Numbered from the stretch's first letter, positions 1 through 9,494 are shown. The stretch is DNA of 64,000 bases from Viridibacillus arvi (GCF_001274945.1 NZ_LILB01000001.1:1489111-1553110); one strand, 5' to 3'. Notes: a model not told the origin generated them from the sequence alone. A program made the numbers and translations.

Positions 1-24
1 TTGTTCAACTCGTACTTTTGCCAT
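1..24 (-). CDS. possible start of a downstream minus-strand gene (partial)
   Basis: Reading the minus strand, an ATG at 24-22 opens a frame (MAKVRVEQ) that runs off the left edge. It lies directly after the U-tract of the terminator at 33-70. The G-run closing the terminator stem could act as a weak Shine-Dalgarno about 7 nt upstream. Only eight codons are visible, so the product cannot be named and the start may be fortuitous. Confidence 0.25.
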
Positions 25-70
25 AAAAAAACCCCCGTAAAAGTTAGAATGGTGTCTAACTTTTACGGGG
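25..70 (-). terminator. rho-independent terminator of the tellurium/stress operon
   Basis: A perfect 16-bp inverted repeat (33-48 and 55-70) has a 6-nt loop. On the minus strand it is followed by seven T residues (31-25). It lies 43 bp beyond the telA stop codon and closes the ten-gene operon. Confidence 0.9.
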
Positions 71-113
71 CAGTTCATTCTCTTCGGAAATGCTTTTTGT
101 CATTTTTTCACTT

Positions 114-1193
114 TTATCCGTTAGATAGAACGCGCTTAGCATCTTCACGAATAGCTTCTAGACGTTTTTTATCTTCTACACGTTGAACTGCTTGTTCTTG
201 TTTAACTGCTTTATATTCGTCAATACCTGTAACAATGGTATCCCACATGTTCTCAATCGTTTCCATTTTGATGCTTGAGCTACCAGAACGGCGAGCGATA
301 TCCACGCTTTGTTGCATGATGTCACTTGTTACATCTTGTAGCATTTGGTTTGCACGATCTTCAAATGCATTTAAAGAGTCTGCATGTAACTTTTGACGGC
401 GTGCATTGACTGCATTAATAATCCCCATTTTGAAAACTGGAATTGTTGTTACAAAAGCACTGTTAATCTTAGCAATTAGGTCATTATTCCCACGTTGCAT
501 TGTTTTGATTTGTGGTGCTGCGATAACCGCTACCATACGCGCTTTTTCAAGGTCATCTACTTTACGCTCTAATAATTCCTGTACTGTTCTTAAGTTTTCA
601 AGCTCAATACGTGCCATTTGGTTCCCACCACTTACACGTGCTTCACACTCAGGAATTAACGAAGTTTTTACTTCGTCTAGCTTCATTTCTGCTGCAACAA
701 TATACTTCTCTAACTCGAAGTAATATTCTATATCCTCTTGATATAGCCCTTCCAAATCACGGTTATTACTTTTCAATTCCTCTTCAATAATCATAAACTG
801 TGCATGGATTTTTTCAATTTCTTTACCAAGCGTATTGTATTTACTGAAAAGAGCTTCTACTTTTTGCTTAGCACGTTTGAAAATTTTATCTAACATGCCT
901 GGTTCTTTTGTTAACTCATTTTTGTCGAACTTATTCATTAACTTTTCTAATTGGTTCAACAATTCACTTGATTGATCTAGTTTTGATACAGTCATTGTAT
1001 CTAGAATTCGGTCAGAGAAACGTGACAGTTTGATTGCTGGTTCTTTACCTAATGATAATAAATCGATTTGATTTCTAATATCTATCATCTTCACGATTTT
1101 TTGGACTTCAGGTTCTTGACGTAATTGCAATTTCATTTCATTTGCTGTTTGTTCGTTTAATCCATCTTTTTCAATGGCAACTAAATCAGACAT
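114..1193 (-). CDS. yceH: TelA/YceH-family toxic anion resistance protein
   Basis: This 359-residue protein has the length and character of the TelA family (B. subtilis YceH and YaaN; KlaB/TelA of plasmid RK2). It is soluble, largely helical and rich in charged coiled-coil-like segments, with no signal peptide or membrane span. The family is linked to tellurite, nisin and envelope-stress resistance, but its biochemical activity is unknown. It is the last gene of the operon, 22 bp after yceG, as in B. subtilis yceCDEFGH. The start at 1193 is preceded by GGGAG at good spacing. Family assignment is firm; a role in a Ter-type stress response is inferred from context. Confidence 0.9.
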   Translation of the reverse strand: MSDLVAIEKDGLNEQTANEMKLQLRQEPEVQKIVKMIDIRNQIDLLSLGKEPAIKLSRFSDRILDTMTVSKLDQSSELLNQLEKLMNKFDKNELTKEPGMLDKIFKRAKQKVEALFSKYNTLGKEIEKIHAQFMIIEEELKSNNRDLEGLYQEDIEYYFELEKYIVAAEMKLDEVKTSLIPECEARVSGGNQMARIELENLRTVQELLERKVDDLEKARMVAVIAAPQIKTMQRGNNDLIAKINSAFVTTIPVFKMGIINAVNARRQKLHADSLNAFEDRANQMLQDVTSDIMQQSVDIARRSGSSSIKMETIENMWDTIVTGIDEYKAVKQEQAVQRVEDKKRLEAIREDAKRVLSNG

Positions 1194-1215
1194 TTGGACA
1201 CTCCCTGCTCATAAG

Positions 1216-2838
1216 CTATAAAAACTTATGGATGAATTTTTTTATTATTGAATTTGGTTTTGCTTTTGGCTCTTGATATGGTTGGTCAAAAACCATATGT
1301 TCGAGTAAATGAACGTCAAATATATCTTTTTCCATGTACAATTCCATATCTAATTTACCTGTCGGATTATATAAAATGATATCTACACCAAATCGGTTTA
1401 AAAAGACAAGTAATGCTGCATCTTCTCGCGATAGTTCCCCGTCCATTTGAGAATGATATAAAACGAGTCGAGGAATTTCTTGCGCATAGTCAAAGTTCTG
1501 CAGTAAACGTAACAGTTCAATTGGAATCATTGTTGCTGCTTTAAACATAAAGAGTTGAAGATCTATCTCCTTCTCATGTGCAAGTGGCAGAAGTGAAGGA
1601 TTTTCACAGCAATCTTTAATCGTATGTGCAATTGCTTTCTGAATGGATTCCTGTAATTGACCATATTGCCACCAATCACTTGTCATCATTTTAGAAGGTG
1701 ATAATTCATTATTCTCCAAACAATGATTGTAATGGAATTGGAAATTTGCCTTACTAGTTTTCATATATGGAAATGTTTTAACAAATTGGCTATTCGAACC
1801 TTGTATAAGCTTGTGCATATTCTCCCAATATTCTTCACGATCCGCTGAAATACCAGCAATTTTCGCAAATATAACCGGAATATATATTTGCTCTCCGACA
1901 ACTTTGAATTCTGGTCTTACCATCGCTTTTTCATTGCCATAAATGAAAATATCATCATATGTCGTACGCAATGTAATAGAGCGTGGTAAATGTTCTTTGA
2001 ACTGCCATGGTTTATAAACACCAGATTGTTGATCATGCATCAACTTATCAAAATGTTTACTTGAGCGATAACCAACAGTTGCTTGTCGTTCGCGTAATTT
2101 ATCAGGAAAAGGTTGCAATGTTGTCGTTGTTGCATAACGATAGACAACTGACAATTGCTCCTCAGGATCTATTGCAGAAAACTCATCTGTCCCAGTAGGA
2201 GAAAAAACTAACACATCGCATCCAAGCTCCATTAATAATAATAAAAAGTAGCGCTGGCTAATGGTCGACTCTCCGTACCAAACTACTTTAGGAAATTCAT
2301 CTCCGATATCTAATGTCTGTGACCATTTTGCCCAATGGTTTTTAAGCCATTTGATCATATCGATTAAAAATCGTCTAAACTCATTTGATAGTAACCCTGC
2401 TGCTTGCTGTTCTTTAAATAATTCGATGATTTTAATCATGGTCAACTGTAAATGCTTATTTATAAAAGCATTTGGATGTTGTGGGATTAGTTGATGCCCA
2501 TACATCATCGCTACTAAACGATTAATAGACAAACCTTTAGGCGTCTCCTGATGTGCCTTTAAGATTGCTTGCACAGCTTGGAAGTCCTTTGGATCGATGT
2601 ATTTATCTAATTCTTCGCTCAATACATGAACCGAGTCATTTTTCGCCATATCAAATAGCGCATTAAAATAATCATCTTCTTCTACAGGAACACCCAATAC
2701 ACGTACAGCAATTCGACTAAAACGGAATTTGGAATCATCCAATTCATAAAGCGCTCTATCTTTACTAGACGCCAAAAACTGCGCTTGCCAATCTGTTGTA
2801 TCCTTATGTAATATAGGCTCAATTTGCATATTACGCAT
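1216..2838 (-). CDS. yceG: YceG-family protein of the Ter-associated biosynthetic module
   Basis: This 540-residue soluble protein resembles B. subtilis YceG, a family described only as a putative component of the Ter 'biosynthetic module'. Two segments look like copies of one unit. Residues about 183-217 contain VVWYGE, a hydrophobic helix and VFSPTG; residues about 455-494 contain LVLYHS, a similar helix and ILYNPTG. Each could be a beta-alpha-beta element ending in a PTG loop. The start at 2838 has AAGGAGGAG about 7 nt upstream. It lies between the HAD phosphatase gene and telA. No catalytic function is known to me; participation in making or using a small metabolite is inferred from neighbours. 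Confidence 0.85.
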   Translation of the reverse strand: MRNMQIEPILHKDTTDWQAQFLASSKDRALYELDDSKFRFSRIAVRVLGVPVEEDDYFNALFDMAKNDSVHVLSEELDKYIDPKDFQAVQAILKAHQETPKGLSINRLVAMMYGHQLIPQHPNAFINKHLQLTMIKIIELFKEQQAAGLLSNEFRRFLIDMIKWLKNHWAKWSQTLDIGDEFPKVVWYGESTISQRYFLLLLMELGCDVLVFSPTGTDEFSAIDPEEQLSVVYRYATTTTLQPFPDKLRERQATVGYRSSKHFDKLMHDQQSGVYKPWQFKEHLPRSITLRTTYDDIFIYGNEKAMVRPEFKVVGEQIYIPVIFAKIAGISADREEYWENMHKLIQGSNSQFVKTFPYMKTSKANFQFHYNHCLENNELSPSKMMTSDWWQYGQLQESIQKAIAHTIKDCCENPSLLPLAHEKEIDLQLFMFKAATMIPIELLRLLQNFDYAQEIPRLVLYHSQMDGELSREDAALLVFLNRFGVDIILYNPTGKLDMELYMEKDIFDVHLLEHMVFDQPYQEPKAKPNSIIKKFIHKFL

Positions 2839-2893
2839 ACAAACTCCTCCTTCCTTAAAGAGTGTGTTTGAACTTATAGCATTTCATTTTCTC

Positions 2894-3706
2894 TTATAGT
2901 GTAACACGATTCACATGCTCTAGAACATCTTGTAATAGCTCTTTCGTGAAGGCTGTACCATTTTCTTTTGAGTAGTGAGTTTGCATTAGTTTTTTCGGCT
3001 CTTTATCCTTCATATCACCGTGAAGTGGTGTGTAAGAGCGGTCTGCCATTGCTAGCATATTATAGTCCAATATAGAGTCGCCAGCTGCAAAATGATAGTC
3101 AAAGCTATATTTATTCTTGATATACGAAACTGCTGCTTCTTTCGTTAGTACATTAGGAAGCATATAGAGCTTTTTCTTTTGTAACAGTAAATGCCATCCA
3201 AGTTCATGTAATTCCTCTTTTAATTGTTGCAAAGCATCCGCTTGGATATTTTCTAGATGAACGTGATTGACATAAAATAAATCATCAATATATAAAGATC
3301 GCTCCATCCAATCAGCATACTTTATATCTTTCATAATTCGTAGCATTTGTTCATCTGGCACCGAAGAGTCTTCAATGGATTGCCTTAATTGCTTTGCCCA
3401 TACGAGATCCGGTTTACCATTCTCTAATATAATACCCCCATTACTTGTAACCGCAACAAGCGGGTGTAATTCTTGCATGGCATGAATCCGTTCATATTGA
3501 TGTCTTGCACGCGTAGTAACTGGAACAAATAAGGTCTTTTCTCTTACTTCTTTTAGTAATTCCATCGTTTCGTCACACATCCAACTAGTCTCTACATCAT
3601 CTTTACGTTCTACTGCAGTTTTCGTACTGGTAGTAGGGTAAAGAGACATCATGTGATTTGAATAAATGATTGTACGATCTAAATCAGATGTAAATAGTAT
3701 CTTCAT
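2894..3706 (-). CDS. HAD-superfamily hydrolase (Cof/sucrose-phosphatase-like) of the Ter module
   Basis: The protein has 270 residues from the ATG at 3706, which has GAGGAG at ideal spacing; a longer frame would overlap the upstream gene and is unlikely. The first HAD motif is at the N-terminus (TSDLDRTIIYS, with the nucleophilic and acid/base Asp pair). The last motif is near residue 205 (AAGDSILDYNML, the metal-binding Asp). A C2-type cap lies between. These mark a phosphatase acting on a small phosphorylated metabolite. The gene starts 10 bp after the PRTase/PELOTA gene, so it probably removes a phosphate in the same pathway. The substrate is unknown. Confidence 0.85.
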   Translation of the reverse strand: MKILFTSDLDRTIIYSNHMMSLYPTTSTKTAVERKDDVETSWMCDETMELLKEVREKTLFVPVTTRARHQYERIHAMQELHPLVAVTSNGGIILENGKPDLVWAKQLRQSIEDSSVPDEQMLRIMKDIKYADWMERSLYIDDLFYVNHVHLENIQADALQQLKEELHELGWHLLLQKKKLYMLPNVLTKEAAVSYIKNKYSFDYHFAAGDSILDYNMLAMADRSYTPLHGDMKDKEPKKLMQTHYSKENGTAFTKELLQDVLEHVNRVTL

Positions 3707-3716
3707 ATTAACTCCT

Positions 3717-4826
3717 CTATACTCTTTTAATGAGTCCACAACAAGAATAGGACATATTAGGGTATTCTTCAATTGGAATGTTTTTGTCTTTTGCTAATAA
3801 TAATACATGTTCTAAATCATCAATACATTTGGGGTTAATCAAAATTTTCCATGGTACACGACGCAGTAATACTCTAGTTGTTTCTCCGATTCCAGGCTTT
3901 ATGAGATTGGCATCAGGTATTTCCATTTCTTTTTGAATAGTTTCAACAGCTTTCATCCCAAGCCATGTAGGTGTTGTATCTTCCAACAGACGCTCTACCA
4001 GAATACTTTGTACTTCATCAGCTATATGCTGAAAATATGCCGATATTTTATCAATATATAAATTGGATACATCGTCGCTTCTAAACTCTTCATAGAATTT
4101 CGCCCCATGAAAATCCCCTTTTGCTAAAAGATTTTCATTTAAAATAGTACGACTAACCAGCCCTGAAACTGTAGAGTTTAAACAAGCAGATGGAATCAAA
4201 AAGTCCTCTCTTGTCCCGTATAATGAAGAACAATGACCTGGATCTGCTAGAACCGCTAAGTCGCTATCAATTTGAGTTCCATGCTTTTCATTATAAATCA
4301 CACATGATTGATCTAGCTCTTTTGTGATTGCCCCTTTGCCTGTCCAACCATCGATAAACTGAATATTAGCATCAGGGTGCTTTTCTAAAATATAGCTGAT
4401 CGCTGTCTCATCGAAACCTTTCCCACGAATAATTGAAATCGAATAGTGCGGGATATTCTCATTATAATGTTCTTGCAAGTAACGCTTAATTAATACACCA
4501 ATAGGGGTACCCGCTCTTGCTAAACTAACAAGCACTAAATTTCCAAGGCTTTTTTGCATTTTTATTTGCTCAGCTACAACACCTACTGCAATAGCAATAC
4601 GCTTTGCATATTCTTCTAACGTTTGATGAAATAAGTTTAAATACTCTTTAGAAGGCTGATATTCAATCGGTAACATTTCTGAATAGTGTGTCCCTGATTG
4701 AATTAGTCGTTCACGCTCCTCATTACTCATTTCAAGTGATTCCGTACTTAAATCACGCAATAAAAAGACACAGTCATCCGATTGATAGCTGCCCATTGGA
4801 TCTGGTATATATTTTGCGTTAGTCAT
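3717..4826 (-). CDS. phosphoribosyltransferase-like protein with C-terminal PELOTA-like domain
   Basis: This 369-residue protein matches the PRTase-like family of the Ter biosynthetic module, sometimes annotated as 'cysteine protease StiP'. The N-terminal part carries VSLARAGTPIGVL (about 100-112) and IDGWTGKG (about 158-165), the latter at the place of a PRPP-binding loop. The last about 85 residues (285-369), with PWKILINP, an LEHV helix and a Cys-Cys-Gly near the end, resemble the PELOTA RNA-binding domain reported for this family. It overlaps the preceding gene by 4 nt (ATGA), indicating translational coupling. It probably transfers or cleaves a ribosyl group; substrate unknown. Domain assignment is from memory of the family. 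Confidence 0.8.
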   Translation of the reverse strand: MTNAKYIPDPMGSYQSDDCVFLLRDLSTESLEMSNEERERLIQSGTHYSEMLPIEYQPSKEYLNLFHQTLEEYAKRIAIAVGVVAEQIKMQKSLGNLVLVSLARAGTPIGVLIKRYLQEHYNENIPHYSISIIRGKGFDETAISYILEKHPDANIQFIDGWTGKGAITKELDQSCVIYNEKHGTQIDSDLAVLADPGHCSSLYGTREDFLIPSACLNSTVSGLVSRTILNENLLAKGDFHGAKFYEEFRSDDVSNLYIDKISAYFQHIADEVQSILVERLLEDTTPTWLGMKAVETIQKEMEIPDANLIKPGIGETTRVLLRRVPWKILINPKCIDDLEHVLLLAKDKNIPIEEYPNMSYSCCGLIKRV

Positions 4827-6202
4827 TCAGTTTCCTCCCCATAGCTCATCACGAGGATAAATATTCGCTCTATATTCACGGTTTCCAGTTGTTCTATTAG
4901 CTCAGTTAATGCAGCTTTGTTTGCTATTCTTTCTACTACAAGGAAAAGTTCAGTGTATGGATAGGTATCTAAATTATATAAGAAATTCACAACTCCATTA
5001 TTTTCTGGACTATCAAATGACCATTTTTGCGAAATAGTATACCCCTCATCTAAAGAAGGATAAATTGGACTACGTGTCGATGATTGGAAATATACATCTG
5101 ACCCCATAAGTGAAGCTACTCGCATCGGGATATACATAAATTCTCCGGTTCCTACTACAAGAGCTGGACCTGTTGTACGTAACGTATTAAGCTGTTCTGC
5201 TATTTGCTGTAATTGCCCATCAAGCTCATGATGCAGTTCAGCTGTTAAGCTAAATCGACCTGTACCTTGTAAATAAGGCGCATTATTCACTCTTTGTCGC
5301 TCGTCTGTAGATGTATATGGAAGTATATTATTTGATTTGGTATCTAGTACTTGAATACGCGCTTTGTTTTGTTTTGCATTTTCTAGCTTCTGTTCCACTA
5401 ATTCCGGTGCCCCGTGTAGCTCAAAGTGACCTTGCACAATGGATATAAACTGTATAGTGATGCCCCACTCTTTTTCTAACTGATTAAAAATGTCCTGTTT
5501 TTCCTGTGGACGCCAATCTAAAATAGCCATAACCGTGTAATACTTAATATGCGGAAAACGTTCATTTAACGTCTTAATAATATTAATCACTGTATTACCA
5601 GTCGTCATTTCATCATCGACTAAAACAATTCGTTGTGCTTGCTCAAAAACCGCTTCATTTGTTGAATAAACACGATGACTTGTTGCATGTGAGTGCTCTT
5701 CTTCAAAACAGATAATCGGCTCAAGCTCATTAATCAATTCTCGTGTCGTATGAATATAAGTGGCATTTGAATTAAAGTTACGGAAAACGGCATGTCCTAA
5801 TGCTGTTGCAGTTTCAGCAAAACCGATAAAAAGTGTCTGATGTGGTAAGTTTACCGGCAGTTTTGTTACCTGCTCAAACGTTTCTTGTACATCTACTTCA
5901 CGACGTAAAGCACGAGCTACTAGATTTTCTAAATCATGCATTTCACCATAAGTCTTTTCCATATAACGCATACTTAGTAATGTACCTACTAATAACGGCA
6001 TTTGAGATTCCACTGCCAAATGCTTCCCAAGTACTTTACTGACAAAAAGAAAACCTCTCTTTTTATTAATACGCGTTGCCATTTGAAATAAATCCTCTAT
6101 GTTAAAATGATATGGATTGTTATCTAATGTTACAGTAATTTCATATTCACCTAAAATCGGTAGTCGTTGTTCATATTGATTTTTTATCAATTTATTCACC
6201 AT
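4823..6202 (-). CDS. phosphoribosyltransferase with TRSP domain (Ter module)
   Basis: This 459-residue protein has a canonical PRPP-binding motif, LVDDEMTTGNT, at about 194-204: two acidic residues followed by the TTGNT loop. The C-terminal part contains GTGEFMYIPM (about 351-360) and the signature TRSP at 376-379, as in the TRSP domain attached to the second PRTase of Ter biosynthetic modules. It overlaps the upstream lyase gene by 11 nt and the downstream gene by 4 nt. The SD before its start is weak, so expression is probably coupled. It should use PRPP or a ribosyl phosphate to build a nucleoside-like compound; the base is unknown. Confidence 0.85.
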   Translation of the reverse strand: MVNKLIKNQYEQRLPILGEYEITVTLDNNPYHFNIEDLFQMATRINKKRGFLFVSKVLGKHLAVESQMPLLVGTLLSMRYMEKTYGEMHDLENLVARALRREVDVQETFEQVTKLPVNLPHQTLFIGFAETATALGHAVFRNFNSNATYIHTTRELINELEPIICFEEEHSHATSHRVYSTNEAVFEQAQRIVLVDDEMTTGNTVINIIKTLNERFPHIKYYTVMAILDWRPQEKQDIFNQLEKEWGITIQFISIVQGHFELHGAPELVEQKLENAKQNKARIQVLDTKSNNILPYTSTDERQRVNNAPYLQGTGRFSLTAELHHELDGQLQQIAEQLNTLRTTGPALVVGTGEFMYIPMRVASLMGSDVYFQSSTRSPIYPSLDEGYTISQKWSFDSPENNGVVNFLYNLDTYPYTELFLVVERIANKAALTELIEQLETVNIERIFILVMSYGEETE

Positions 6203-7358
6203 CCATACTTAATAAAAATGTTGCAAAATCAGCCGATTCATTTAATACACCAAAGAACTTTGCTCTCATAAGAATTTCTTCTGCCCAAAAACTATGTGGT
6301 TTCATCTCATTCATCTTATTAGCATATTGACTCTTCAGGACTCCTTTAGAGCCGTCATTATGCTTCTTGATACTAAGTGCATCCATATATTCTTCATGTG
6401 TCACAGCATAAAGCGCATGGACATATCGAATATGTGATGGATGGATAATCGTCTTTCCTACTATTCCATTTTGTTTATCTAACAATACCTCTTTTACCAA
6501 ACCATCTATATATTTATCTAAAATTGCCTGACGCTCACTAACAGCACCGTTTTTGATAAATGGGGTTTGCCTTAAGGTTGGTTTTAGGACCCTCTCGTGA
6601 CTAAAGTATTCCCATACAGGTCCAGAAATTACATAGGCATCTGGTTGTCTCTTAAACACATTGATTATGTCAGCCATACAATCTTGGATTATTGAAACAT
6701 CATAAATCGTCGAATCTGCACTTCGACGAATACCATATATACCACAGAAATCTGTTGCACCTATACGTACGTTTAATACGAGCTCACGATACTGATCTAA
6801 TAACTGTTTAATCGCTAGCAATTTCTCTATTCGTTGTTCCTTGTAAATAATATCTGGTGTTTCTAGTATCGGCATACCGTAAATTTTCAGATTATATTGC
6901 TGCTTTGCTTTAGCTAATAAAGAAAAAAATTCTTGTCCTACTTCAACAGAAAACTTCGGGAAAACATATCCTGTTAAAACCACTTGTTTATGTCCCATTT
7001 CTTGCATCAAGCGACGCAATTGCTGAGGATCTCTTACTCTAATAAAAACAAGAGGGATATTCTCTAATGTAGAACTCTCATGTACATACTTTTCATAAAG
7101 CCTATCCAAAGCCATCACAACTAATTTTTCTGCTTCTTCAACATCATGATCACCAACAGCATCCTCTAAATCTATTACAAGAGAGGTTAAATCATTGTAT
7201 TTACGATTTTGAATTACCTCGTCTAACTTCGGTAATGTGCCTGGCATATATAAGGTTGCACCTAATGAATAAGCTAACTCTTGTGGATTGTCCCATTTCG
7301 TAAAATGTTCGGGTGTTCTATAGAAAATTGTATCTAACATATTTTCAAAATGTCTCAT
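6192..7358 (-). CDS. CitE/HpcH-like TIM-barrel C-C bond lyase (Ter module)
   Basis: This 388-residue protein has the hallmarks of the HpcH/HpaI and citrate-lyase-beta TIM barrel. VIDLEDAVGDHDVEEAEK (about 61-78) contains the acidic metal-binding segment; VFIRVRDP and later GMPILETPDII and LNVRIGATDFCGIYGIRR follow. It is longer than typical CitE (about 290 residues) and fits the C-C bond lyase subfamily of Ter biosynthetic modules. The start has GGAGAG at good spacing. It is the first gene of the module after terC, separated by a terminator-like hairpin. It probably cleaves or forms a C-C bond on a CoA- or keto-acid-derived substrate; the exact reaction is unknown. Confidence 0.82.
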   Translation of the reverse strand: MRHFENMLDTIFYRTPEHFTKWDNPQELAYSLGATLYMPGTLPKLDEVIQNRKYNDLTSLVIDLEDAVGDHDVEEAEKLVVMALDRLYEKYVHESSTLENIPLVFIRVRDPQQLRRLMQEMGHKQVVLTGYVFPKFSVEVGQEFFSLLAKAKQQYNLKIYGMPILETPDIIYKEQRIEKLLAIKQLLDQYRELVLNVRIGATDFCGIYGIRRSADSTIYDVSIIQDCMADIINVFKRQPDAYVISGPVWEYFSHERVLKPTLRQTPFIKNGAVSERQAILDKYIDGLVKEVLLDKQNGIVGKTIIHPSHIRYVHALYAVTHEEYMDALSIKKHNDGSKGVLKSQYANKMNEMKPHSFWAEEILMRAKFFGVLNESADFATFLLSMDGE

Positions 7359-7404
7359 ATTGTTCTCTCCAACGATTTAAAATGGCCTTACAAATTAATA
7401 GAAA

Positions 7405-7449
7405 AAGGCATTCTATGAGTCAAAAATTAGTCGACTAATAGAACGCCTT
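7405..7449 (-). terminator. intra-operon terminator/attenuator between terC and the biosynthetic module
   Basis: Minus-strand RNA from 7449 to 7405 forms a stem (AAGGC, TTCTAT and GTC pair with GAC, ATAGAA and GCCTT, with small mismatches) followed by a U-rich tract (TTTTTCTATT). It lies 12 bp past the terC stop and 46 bp before the lyase start. No separate promoter is obvious in that 46 bp, so it probably lowers read-through into the downstream genes. Confidence 0.65.
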
Positions 7450-7460
7450 CATGCTTAGTG

Positions 7461-8213
7461 TTACATATTTTCAAGCTTTTTCTTATTTCTGAAATGTACA
7501 ATGAAAGTACCTAAGAATGCAATAATTAAGATAAGGAAGAAAGTTGTATTCTCCATGTGGAAACCGAAAACACCTGCAAACATTTTAATCGCAATAATTG
7601 CGATTAATATAAAGGCTGTCGTCTCCATCTCTGGAACTTTTTCGATTAATGTAAGGAATACACCAGCAATTGTTCTCATCATTATTATTCCAAGAATACC
7701 GCCTAGTAATAGGACCCATACTTGGTCAGAAATCGCAAAAGCAGCTAAAATCGAGTCAACAGAGAATGCAATATCCATTAACTCTACTGAAATGACCGTT
7801 GCCCAGAATAATCCAAACACACGCACAGTCCAGCTTTCCTTTTTAAACTCTTTTGTTTCATCATCTTCTCCGCCTTTATTTTTGAAGTGAGAATAGACGA
7901 TCCATCCTAAATACAAGGCACCTAGAACTTTAACAATTGAGAATTTAACAAGGTAAACACCAATTCCTATAAATAAAAATCGGAAAATGTAAGCACCGAA
8001 CATTCCATAAAGAAGTGCTTTTTTTCTTTGTTCTGGAGGCAAATGCTTTACTAGTACAGCTAATACAAGTGCATTATCTGCGGATAATAAGCCCTCCATT
8101 ACAACTAGAGAACCGATTAATCCCCATGCTTCAGGGCTTTTTAATACTTCCCCCCACATTTCCCAGTTGAAGAATTGAGCGTATGTACCCAATATTTCGT
8201 TGATTATTTCCAA
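7461..8213 (-). CDS. yceF: TerC-family integral membrane protein
   Basis: This 250-residue protein has about seven hydrophobic segments and the two diagnostic TerC motifs with membrane-embedded acidic residues: MEGLLSADNALVLAVL (about 39-54) and ELMDIAFSVDSILAAFAIS (about 144-162). TerC proteins in Bacillus (YceF, YkoY, YjbE) have been linked to Mn(II) efflux and to metallation of exported enzymes, and to tellurium resistance in enterobacteria. The length matches YceF. It follows the third terD gene by 50 bp, as in the yce operon. Metal specificity cannot be read from the sequence. Confidence 0.92.
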   Translation of the reverse strand: MEIINEILGTYAQFFNWEMWGEVLKSPEAWGLIGSLVVMEGLLSADNALVLAVLVKHLPPEQRKKALLYGMFGAYIFRFLFIGIGVYLVKFSIVKVLGALYLGWIVYSHFKNKGGEDDETKEFKKESWTVRVFGLFWATVISVELMDIAFSVDSILAAFAISDQVWVLLLGGILGIIMMRTIAGVFLTLIEKVPEMETTAFILIAIIAIKMFAGVFGFHMENTTFFLILIIAFLGTFIVHFRNKKKLENM

Positions 8214-8263
8214 GTGACTTCCTCCGTTAAAAACATATTAAATTGTATGTCGATTAGCAGAAC

Positions 8264-8839
8264 TTATTGTAGTCCATATGCGTTTACTAAAGCTCCTAAG
8301 CCACCTTGGTAACCTGAACCTACTGCTGCAAATTTCCAATCATTATTATGACGGTATAATTCACAGAATACGACAGCTGTTTCAATGCTGAAGTCTTCAC
8401 CTAAATCATATCGCAGTACTTCACTTTGCGAATCTTCATTTAATAAACGAACATACGCATTTAATACTTGTCCAAAGTTTTGACGACGAGTGTCGGCTTC
8501 ATGAATTGTAACAGTTACTACGATTTTATCGATTTGAGGTGAGATTTTACTTAAATCCACTAGAATTTTCTCATCATCACCATCACCTGCACCCGTACGA
8601 TTATCTCCTGTATGTGTAACAGATTGATCTGCACTAACTAGGTTGTTATAAAAAATAAAATCTTGTTCGTTACGGCATTTACCAGATGCATCTAATAAAA
8701 ACACAGATGCATCAAGATCAAAGTCTTGTCCGCCATCAAACTGCTTTACATCCCAACCTAATCCGATTCCTATATTTTTTAAACTAGGATCATTTTTTGT
8801 TAAATCGATTCGTTGTCCTTTACTTAGCTGAATAGCCAT
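8264..8839 (-). CDS. terD: TerD-family stress protein, third copy
   Basis: This 191-residue protein is a single TerD domain. It has [11 protein letters not shown] at the N-terminus, GLGWD, then acidic Ca-binding segments ([11 protein letters not shown] and [15 protein letters not shown]). TerD proteins are cytosolic, bind Ca(II) and are induced by envelope, oxidative or tellurite stress. It is closely similar to the neighbour at 8878-9462. The length fits B. subtilis YceC/YceD/YceE (about 190-200 residues); order suggests equivalence to YceE. It starts 38 bp after the second terD gene. Confidence 0.93.
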   Translation of the reverse strand: MAIQLSKGQRIDLTKNDPSLKNIGIGLGWDVKQFDGGQDFDLDASVFLLDASGKCRNEQDFIFYNNLVSADQSVTHTGDNRTGAGDGDDEKILVDLSKISPQIDKIVVTVTIHEADTRRQNFGQVLNAYVRLLNEDSQSEVLRYDLGEDFSIETAVVFCELYRHNNDWKFAAVGSGYQGGLGALVNAYGLQ

Positions 8840-8877
8840 ACACTAGACACCCTTTCTAAGTTAAAATTAATAGAAGT

Positions 8878-9462
8878 TTAGTTCACATCTAAGCCGTAAT
8901 CATTACAAAGTGCTGCTAATCCGCCTTGGTATCCTGCACCAATCGCATTGAATTTCCATTCTGCACCGTGACGATAAATTTCACCAACAACAACCGCTGT
9001 TTCTATACTGAAATCTTCACCTAAGTCATAACGTACGATTTCTTCTTTTGTATCGGCATTCACTACACGAATAAATGCATTTGATACCATACCAAAGTTT
9101 TGACGACGAGCTTCAGCATCGTGAATTGTAACTGTAAACGCAACTCTTTCGATAGATGCTGGAATTTGGTTTAATGATACTTTTGACGTTTCATCATCGC
9201 CATCTCCAGCACCTGTTAAGTTATCGCCAGAATGCTCAACAGCACCGCCTGCACCTTTTGTATTGTTATAGAAGACAAAATCTTCTGGAGCAGTCACTTT
9301 GCCGTTAGCACCTAATAAAAATACTGAAGAATCTAAATCAAAATCTCCGCCGCCATCATACTTGTTTGTATCCCATCCTAATCCAACGATTAGATTAGAT
9401 AAACCTGGGTTTGTTTTTGTTAAATCTACTTTTTGTCCTTTTTGTAACGAAATTGAAGCCAT
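8878..9462 (-). CDS. terD: TerD-family stress protein, second copy
   Basis: This 194-residue TerD domain has [42 protein letters not shown] and [16 protein letters not shown]. The aspartate clusters are the expected Ca-binding sites. It most resembles B. subtilis YceD. It lies between the other two terD genes with gaps of 32 and 38 bp and an AGGAGG-like site upstream of 9462. Three TerD paralogs in tandem suggest a hetero-oligomeric assembly associated with TerC, which is inference. Confidence 0.93.
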   Translation of the reverse strand: MASISLQKGQKVDLTKTNPGLSNLIVGLGWDTNKYDGGGDFDLDSSVFLLGANGKVTAPEDFVFYNNTKGAGGAVEHSGDNLTGAGDGDDETSKVSLNQIPASIERVAFTVTIHDAEARRQNFGMVSNAFIRVVNADTKEEIVRYDLGEDFSIETAVVVGEIYRHGAEWKFNAIGAGYQGGLAALCNDYGLDVN

Positions 9463-9494
9463 TTGAAATTCCTCCTAAGTTTTAATGTTTTATA

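Noticed and set aside
7501-7890. 129-codon plus-strand ORF
   Set aside because: It is antisense to the well-supported terC gene and has no recognisable family.
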